From: Saksenaea vasiformis B4078
Lineage: Eukaryota; Mucoromycota; Mucoromycetes; Mucorales; Saksenaeaceae
Direction: 5' to 3'
NCBI GenBank assembly: GCA_000697055.1
Contig: JNDT01002321.1
Location: forward strand, 40,761 to 104,760
Length of the DNA: 64,000 bases
Made by a program: the position numbers and the translations under genes. The notes beneath the pieces were generated by a model. That model was given only the letters and a program-made list of their open reading frames with translations. It searched no databases and was not told the DNA's origin. Positions 57,855-64,000 of this stretch are shown here, piece after piece (within the stretch, counting starts at the first letter, position 1; the number at the start of each line of letters is the position of its first letter).

Positions 57855-60449
57855 TTAATCTAGTGCATTGAGATCTTCTTGTTTACCAGATTCATATGCT
57901 TTTGCTGCACGGTCAATACGGTTAAATTGCCATTTCCATGTTGCGTTGTACAAGAAGGGTCGCATGTCAAACCGGTTGTCATCTGGACTGTATGCTTCAG
58001 CGTGATAGGATGGAGTCAATGTCGTTAGTTTGTGTCGATTAATCGAATAATAGAAAAAGAAACGCTTGACTTTGGCCGCCACCTCCGATGGTCGGAGAGC
58101 ATCTCCCCATTCATGCACCAGTTTGGAAAACATGGAAAACGGACCGCATCGATCCACCTTACGCAGACGACCAAAATGTGAAAGCTCGTCGTAGGTCATA
58201 CCCATATCCACTTCATCCGATTGTGTATACGTCTCGGTGATAGGCTCCAGTTCAGCCGTGGGCACTGCGTCCAAAAACTCGCCGAGAATGTCCATGTTGA
58301 AATCCCTCTGGGCATAGGCAATGAATCGCTTGAGATCTGTCTTACTGATACCGCCAATCGGGTTGATATCAGCACTGCTGCAGTCATACTTGGTCAAATA
58401 ACCACGAAGACTTTCGTCCACGTTGGCACTACCGAGAACAAGCAACGCGCCGTGACGCGATCGTACCCATGGCATCAGCTGGGCAAACAGGTAGGACAGA
58501 AGCATACGCAAGCGCGCTTGGATATTCTGCAGAGCCAAGTTTTCGGGATCCGATCCTCCATGCACTCGGTAACGCGGCGTCTTGCCAGTGACCAAGGAAA
58601 AGAGGCTGTGGATGGAAGACACAACCGTGTCCATATCCAAATCGATGTGGTAACTACCGATCGCTTTGGCAAGTGTTGCTGCTCGCTGACGTGTCTCCTT
58701 GCTAGAGTAACCTGTGCCCATGAAGCACGTGTAAAAGATGCGATTGGCAAATTCACGGGGATCGGTTGGCACGTACGCATCGTCTTTGCTACTATCGCCG
58801 GTACGAGCAAGTCGGCGTGCATCAACCAAAACCTGTTCGTTGCCTTCAGCCACTTCCTTGACCACCAGACGACACATTGATGCTACAATCATAGCCGTTG
58901 CGCAGCTGTCAATGCCTCCACTGAGCGGCAAAAAATAACCTGCCGTCTTGGAACGCCGAAGATAATCCCACAACCAGCATGCTGGACCCAAAGCGATCTC
59001 TTCTTGAGGTGTATGGTACATAGGTGGTCGCGCTTTCGTAGGACGGACATGGATATCGGCATCCATTTCGGATCGCGTCAACGAAATATCAACATACTCA
59101 CGACGATAACTCTCAGATCGAGCGGCTTGGAGACCACGGCTAGTCATCCTTGTACGGAACGAACGGACATCCTCCAAATCAACCGTAGCGGTAACCACTT
59201 CCTACACTTGCTTATAAGCCCTCCATAAGCCATTCTTCTTTAAAACACATACCACATCCTTGAGTGAGAATTGCGAACCTTGCGCAACCACCTGTCCATT
59301 GACGACTACCATAGCACATCCGTCATAGTACAGACGATCGCCATCACAGCCTTGTTGGTTGGCATACAAATAGACACCTCCCACCTACATAAAAAAAAAA
59401 AATCTTCCGTTACTTTTTTTGGACCTCTTCAATGTGTTCCACTGAGTTTACCTTTTCTGTAGCTGATTTCATTAAATCAATACGGGTATTCAATTTGCGA
59501 AGTTCATGATGGCTGCCACTGCTATTTGTAAAGATCTCCACACCATCAAGGCCCATACCAATGTGGGGACTAGGAACAATTTTACGTCAGTCTTCTCGTT
59601 GGTCCTTTTCTTCTTCCTTTTTTTTTTTTTTACCTCTGTCCCGTGAACATCTCTTCGCATGTCTCACATCCGATACAAGTATCCTGTGTACTAATCACGG
59701 CATCTCCAAACGGAACAGTAATCTATTTCGGTTTTTTTTTCTTTTTTGCTTAATCACACGTATTCTAACAATGGCATGAAACAAACCTGGCCCGTGATCT
59801 TTTGGATCATGCGTGGTAGGTAGTACATTTCCACCTTTTGAGGCACCCACGGCGTAAAAAAGCGCATTTCACGGTAGTTACCATCATTAGCAAGCCAAAT
59901 CTTCGGTCGGATCAGCACAATCTTGCTCTGTGCAATAATCACGCGGCAATTGTACTTGACATTCTTGTGCATAATAGGCCTATGCATTTTGTTGAGTCAG
60001 CAAATCATGCTTCTCTTACCGCCTACTTACATGCCGACATCAAGAACAATGTCCTTGGCTTCTTCACTTTTCAAGATAGTAGCCATTACTTCCCACGAAT
60101 GCAGATAGGTATCGCCTGGTTAAACCCATGAGTGATACGTTTCAAGTTGCTTCTCTTTTCTTCTACCTTCGAGAAAATGATCGTAGCATCCATAGCCACT
60201 AAGCATACTCGGTTAAATGCTGCCATGAAAGGTCATGCAAAAGAAAAACATACGGGATTTCGAGTTCTGGGCCAACACGTAACGTGGCGCCTTTCGCCTT
60301 CGCCAATCGGATACTTTCAAGAATGCGTTCAAGATTTCCGTCGAAATCCAAAGCCCATTGATTGAGCGAGCATGTAGCAACTGTAATTCTAACGCAAGCC
60401 AAGTCAGTACCTCATAAAAGAAAAGCCAGAAAACGTACAAGTGCCCCAT
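57855..60449 (-). CDS. Glutamine-dependent NAD+ synthetase
   Basis: Last step of NAD+ synthesis: the N-terminal nitrilase-type domain releases ammonia from glutamine and the C-terminal domain amidates NaAD with ATP. The first exon is 11 nt (60439-60449); splicing to 60388 gives [20 protein letters not shown], matching the yeast start. Nitrilase features are GPELEIPGYGC (Glu), [16 protein letters not shown] (Lys region), [14 protein letters not shown] (Cys) and [20 protein letters not shown]. The synthetase has the PP-loop [59 protein letters not shown] and [20 protein letters not shown]. The C-terminus is [17 protein letters not shown] and ends NALD. About eight exons, roughly 700 residues, normal for the family. 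Confidence 0.95.
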
Positions 60450-61345
60450 GACAAAGGAACAAAGCGTGTGGAAAAGATTTGGTGGGGACACGTGTGGATC
60501 CTCAAATCGTGTCGTAGTCTGAAACAGACTCTTTTTCGTAGTGGAGATGGATAACGACAAGCATACCAAATTATGCGCAGTATCGCAGGATTTGTCAGCA
60601 AGATCAACACCTAATGACACACAGTGACTCACGCATACTAGCTACCGTTTACCGAAGTGCGTACTTACCGTTTAGTTAACAACGAGGGATCGTATTTTTA
60701 CCCTGGTCCTTCCCTAATCATAAAGACATCGGAGCTGACGCCAAATGATATTGAACTGACGCGAAATCCACGCATGAAGGGCTGATGCCATAGGCAAGGA
60801 CAGCGCTACCGACCCCACGTTCTGATCGATCTAACATTAGCTCTTCCTCTCAATGCCGCTAGGGCACAAGATGGTCCTTTTGAGCATGATCGGACACATG
60901 GAAGTTTCTTGTTTTTCTTGAGAAAGATAACCATTCTTCCTGAGATTATGCTGCGCTTGAAAGCTTGTCAGATTAAAAATGAATACTTATCCATAATTGT
61001 CTCTTCTCAAAACAAGGATTTATATGTAGCGTTCTTAAGATGAAGACAACGTAGCATGCCCCGTACAGGAAATACTGTACAAATAGTAGATTCCTGTGAA
61101 CGAATATATACCTAAACAGTAGTCCCATCTGTAGTTGTTGTTGTTGTTGTCTTCTGACTGACTTGATTCGCTATGTCATGATCGGGTCGGAAACGAACAG
61201 AGGGCCTTCATTCCATCCACTTTGCCATTTTTGGTAGGTTGTTAGTTTCTCCCAAAAAAAGACTTATTTTGTTGATTGCTTTCCGAACCATCCCAAGTTA
61301 TCTTATGCATCTTCTTTCCTCCTCTTAAAAAAATTACGACGTAAC
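60450..61345. other. Divergent intergenic region between NAD+ synthetase and the LIM gene
   Basis: Non-coding, with a short (GTT)n run near 61134-61152. I see no gene, RNA or repeat beyond that. Confidence 0.5.
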
Positions 61346-63257
61346 ATGGGTTATTGCATTCGCTGCGGTGAAATTTCAAGCAACGGAAACTGTAGAAAAT
61401 GTGGCGGCAAAACCGTCCACAACAGCGGTAAGATCTTACTTTTCTATTTTTCCATACAGCTCACCTTTTCCAAGCAAGTCGACTTTCTATCACGGAAGAA
61501 AAACAAACCACTACCAAAGATAAATGGCAGGCGCAGTAAGTGGATGCAAATTGTTTCTATTTCCAACCTCACTCCCCTCTTTTCCTTCTCTCCAGATATG
61601 CCAACAGTATCCTCAGACAACCCACTGGCAGCACCAGTACACCTTTATTGAGCACGGCAAACCGGCAGCGTCAACGATCCTCGATCCGTAAAAGCTGTCC
61701 AACCTGTCAAAACCAGATATCGATTTTGGAAAACAGTTGCAAAGCTTGTCGCTTATGGTAAGAAAGAAAGAAAGAAAGAAAGAAAGGAATAGATTGCAGT
61801 CATTCAAACGTTTACTTGTAAGTGCATCGTGCGATCAAGTGGTAGCGGAAGAAGAAAGAATCGAAGCCAGTGGACAGTTATGGCATAAAAAATGTCTCTG
61901 TTGTCATGTCTGTTCCAAGGCGCTCGACAAGCTATCGATGGATGCGTCGTCAGGCAAACCATGTTGCAAAGCATGTCAACCTCCCCGCTCCATCACGGGG
62001 CCACACCCATCATCCAGTGCATCGACCCCGATCCATACGCCATCACTCACAGCCTCACCGACTTCCACCTTGAGTTCCAATTATTTTAATAGTATAACGA
62101 GTGCCACGCAGGAAAATAACAATAATTTGTCACGGAGCACAGAGACTCGTCCCACAGCATCCCAGCTCTTTTTCCATTATCAAAAATCGTTGGAGAAGAC
62201 GGTAGACGAGACACCGCCGCCGCAGCCTGCATCACCGCCACTTCCGGCACCCAAAGCGCCGACCACATCCACGCCGTTGTTACGAAACAATCATCATCAA
62301 ACGACAACGGTACATTACCGACGTGCACGTACAACTTCTTTTTCCGAGTCGGAATCACAAGTACGGAAGCCACGACGCACCTGTTGTCATTGTCAGAAAT
62401 CACTCCGAGGAAGCCGGTCGGTCAAGTTGCCATTGGCCACGGGAGATAAATATTACCACTATGACTGTCTAACATGCGCTGGTTGCCACGGCCATTTTAC
62501 CGAGCTCGGCTTTGCCACAGATGGGACCAAAATATATCACACAGAGGTAAGAAAGAAAGCAAAAAAAAAAAAAAAAAAAGCGATACCCCATTTTTAGTTC
62601 AATTTGACATACTTGGAAAACACACACACAAAAAAAAACAGTGCCAACCTACTTTGGCTACAGTAGATAATACTTATCAATGTCATGCTTGTCAAAAACC
62701 GATCAAAGAAAAGAATTGTTTGAGAGAGGGTCAACGTCTTTTCCATCCACAGGTACAAAGATAACGGTAATAATAATAATTCTTACAGTCTTCGACGTTT
62801 GTTTTTTAGTGTTTGGTATGCAGTGCATGCCAAGAACCCATTCCTCAGGATCAGCTATATGACATTCGTGGGGAGTATCATTGCGAACGATGTGTCTTGT
62901 CAATGTCCAACGAAGAGACACCGGACCCGTCACAGATATTCATGCAGCGAGCATCACGGGCCCTGCCTAAATTAGGCGGATCCAAAATCTGTGCGCGATG
63001 CCATACAAGTATTGCGATCATGGATGATACACCCGGACCACGCGCTACACGATGGCATAAGAAATGTCTACGATGTGAAGGATGCAAAAAGCAGATGGAT
63101 TCAGGTGCCAAATCAACTCAAAATGAAAAAGGTCAACTACTGGTTCATTGCCGAGCATGTTTGGTAAGGATACAAAAAAAACCTTGGCTTTTGTGTAATC
63201 CTTTTGCTTTCTTCCCTGCAGGACAAAGGACCGAAACCTAGATTTGTTCGATCATAA
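61346..63257 (+). CDS. Multi-LIM-domain protein
   Basis: Probable adaptor of the actin cytoskeleton or cell polarity; LIM domains are zinc-binding protein interaction modules. The N-terminus MGYCIRCGEISSNGNCRKCG has two CxxC pairs, like a zinc ribbon, followed by KSCPTCQNQISILENSCKAC. Four LIM-like units follow: CDQVVAEEERIEASGQLWHK with CLCCHVCSKAL; RTCCHCQKSLRGS with YYHYDCLTCAGCHGHF; CHACQKPIKEKNCLREGQRL with FHPQCLVCSACQEPI; and KICARCHTSIAIMDD with RWHKKCLRCEGCKKQ. A Pro/Ser/Thr-rich linker with NNN runs separates units 1 and 2. The last exon, after CTGCAG at about 63216-63221, ends DKGPKPRFVRS. Introns contain (GAAA)n at about 61760-61785 and long A runs. It resembles fungal multi-LIM proteins in general; the orthologue is not named. 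Confidence 0.85.
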
Positions 63258-63780
63258 AATCATTTGTAACCTCAATAAAGATATATACCTTTTATAAGAG
63301 ACTCATATTTGTTCGTTGCAATGGTAAATGATGAAGTACTGGAAGTTTATTCATTCATTCATTCATAGCTCATGTTGGTGTTGCATTACAAAGCAAGCCA
63401 GACAAAGAGAGGTATACTTTGTTCGTCTACAGGGATCCTAGTTCTGGAAGAAGCTTCGCCCGACAGGCGCACACACACGCACATGGACACACATACGGTA
63501 TTTTAAAAAATTGTCCTGCCTAAAAAAGATATGCCCGGCAAAGATACCATTCAACTCTGGCTGTTTGAATAAGAAAGATCCTAGGATAGCTATTCAGGCG
63601 TTAACAACAATAGTCGCAAGTTTTTTACAAGTAGAATACATGTTGTTCAGTTGAGTATAATGTTATAATGAAATCTTAAGTTCCACAACATTTTGACTTT
63701 CATTTCCTTTTTGGAATTCATTGTCAAAAGATATCTAACGGGATCATGCCTACAAAGTAGGCAAACGTCCTGCCGTTTCT
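63258..63780. other. Intergenic region with a short (TTCA)n run
   Basis: Contains about four TTCA repeats at 63350-63367 after the LIM gene. No supported gene. Confidence 0.5.
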
Positions 63781-63799
63781 CTTTCAACTCTTCTTACCT

Positions 63800-64000
63800 T
63801 TACTTTCTCCAAATCAGTTCTGTTCGTCATAGAATACTGCCTTCAGCTCTGCAGGAAGCATCAAGACAAGGGTTTCACTACATTGGTGATGCTACCGTTC
63901 GCACTCAAGTCGACAAGTTTATAACGAACATGGTGCGTCTCTACAAAAACTCCACGGAGCCATTTGATGAAGCAAAGTGCAGACTTGAGGTCGAAAACAA
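63800..64000 (+). CDS. Possible partial gene at the right edge
   Basis: From about 63815 to the window end one plus-strand frame stays open and looks protein-like: SSVRHRILPSALQEASRQGF, HYIGDATVRTQVDKFITNMV, RLYKNSTEPFDEAKCRLEVE. No ATG fits a start, so an intron may lie upstream. It is not recognised, and the short length makes chance possible. Confidence 0.3.

Noticed and set aside
58221..58880. 219-codon plus-strand ORF
   Set aside because: Antisense to the NAD+ synthetase PP-loop domain; a shadow frame.

Overview
The window is nuclear DNA of a fungus, most likely Mucoromycota (Mucorales-like). The genes are eukaryotic and dense, with many short introns of about 45-80 bp (GT-AG, once GC-AG). 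The gene set mixes ordinary fungal housekeeping genes with families usually associated with animals or early-diverging fungi: a Sac2/INPP5F-type phosphatase, a GT49 glycosyltransferase and an animal-type 4E-BP. No species is claimed.

Layout. 1-3515 (-): 5' part of a divergent exportin-1/CRM1 gene that runs off the left edge. About 3.6-6.2 kb: decayed or hypothetical sequence. 6706-10393 (+): Sac2/INPP5F-like phosphoinositide phosphatase. 10.4-16.5 kb: gene-poor, with relics, one matching sequence at 3.8 kb. 16568-17680 (+): secreted phosphoesterase/acid phosphatase. 18057-19447 (-): GT49-like type II glycosyltransferase. 20312-22110 (-): malate synthase, divergent from 22691-23963 (+), a soluble inorganic pyrophosphatase with a predicted signal peptide. 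24147-26026 (-): ubiquilin/Dsk2. 26.1-33 kb: a mobile-element cluster with a deleted pogo-like element, and a decayed DDE-transposase-like gene interrupted by a nearly intact Tc1 element (43-bp perfect TIRs) and by a SINE-like poly(A) retroposon.

34219-34907 (+): mitochondrial-type rhodanese. 35178-36692 (+): G-protein alpha subunit. 37161-37742 (-): ribosomal protein L37. 38693-40356 (+): MFS_1-like transporter. 42492-43647 and 45023-46194 (+): paired HSL-type alpha/beta hydrolases. 46376-47660 (-): ZIP zinc transporter. 49905-50394 (-): 4E-BP-like translation repressor. 53289-54449 (-): SH3 protein of the LSB1/PIN3 type. 55457-57730 (+): poly(A)-binding protein with an A-rich leader. 57855-60449 (-): glutamine-dependent NAD+ synthetase. 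61346-63257 (+): multi-LIM protein.

The genes do not form one pathway. Two functional groupings stand out. PABP and a 4E-BP-like protein (both cap/poly(A) translation control) lie about 5 kb apart. Malate synthase (glyoxylate cycle) shares a 580-bp divergent promoter region with the secretory-type pyrophosphatase. The candidates that most deserve follow-up are the animal-like 4E-BP, the three-layer transposon nest, the divergent CRM1, the signal-peptide pyrophosphatase and the oligo(A) leader of the PABP gene. All calls come from reading the sequence by eye; no database search was run.
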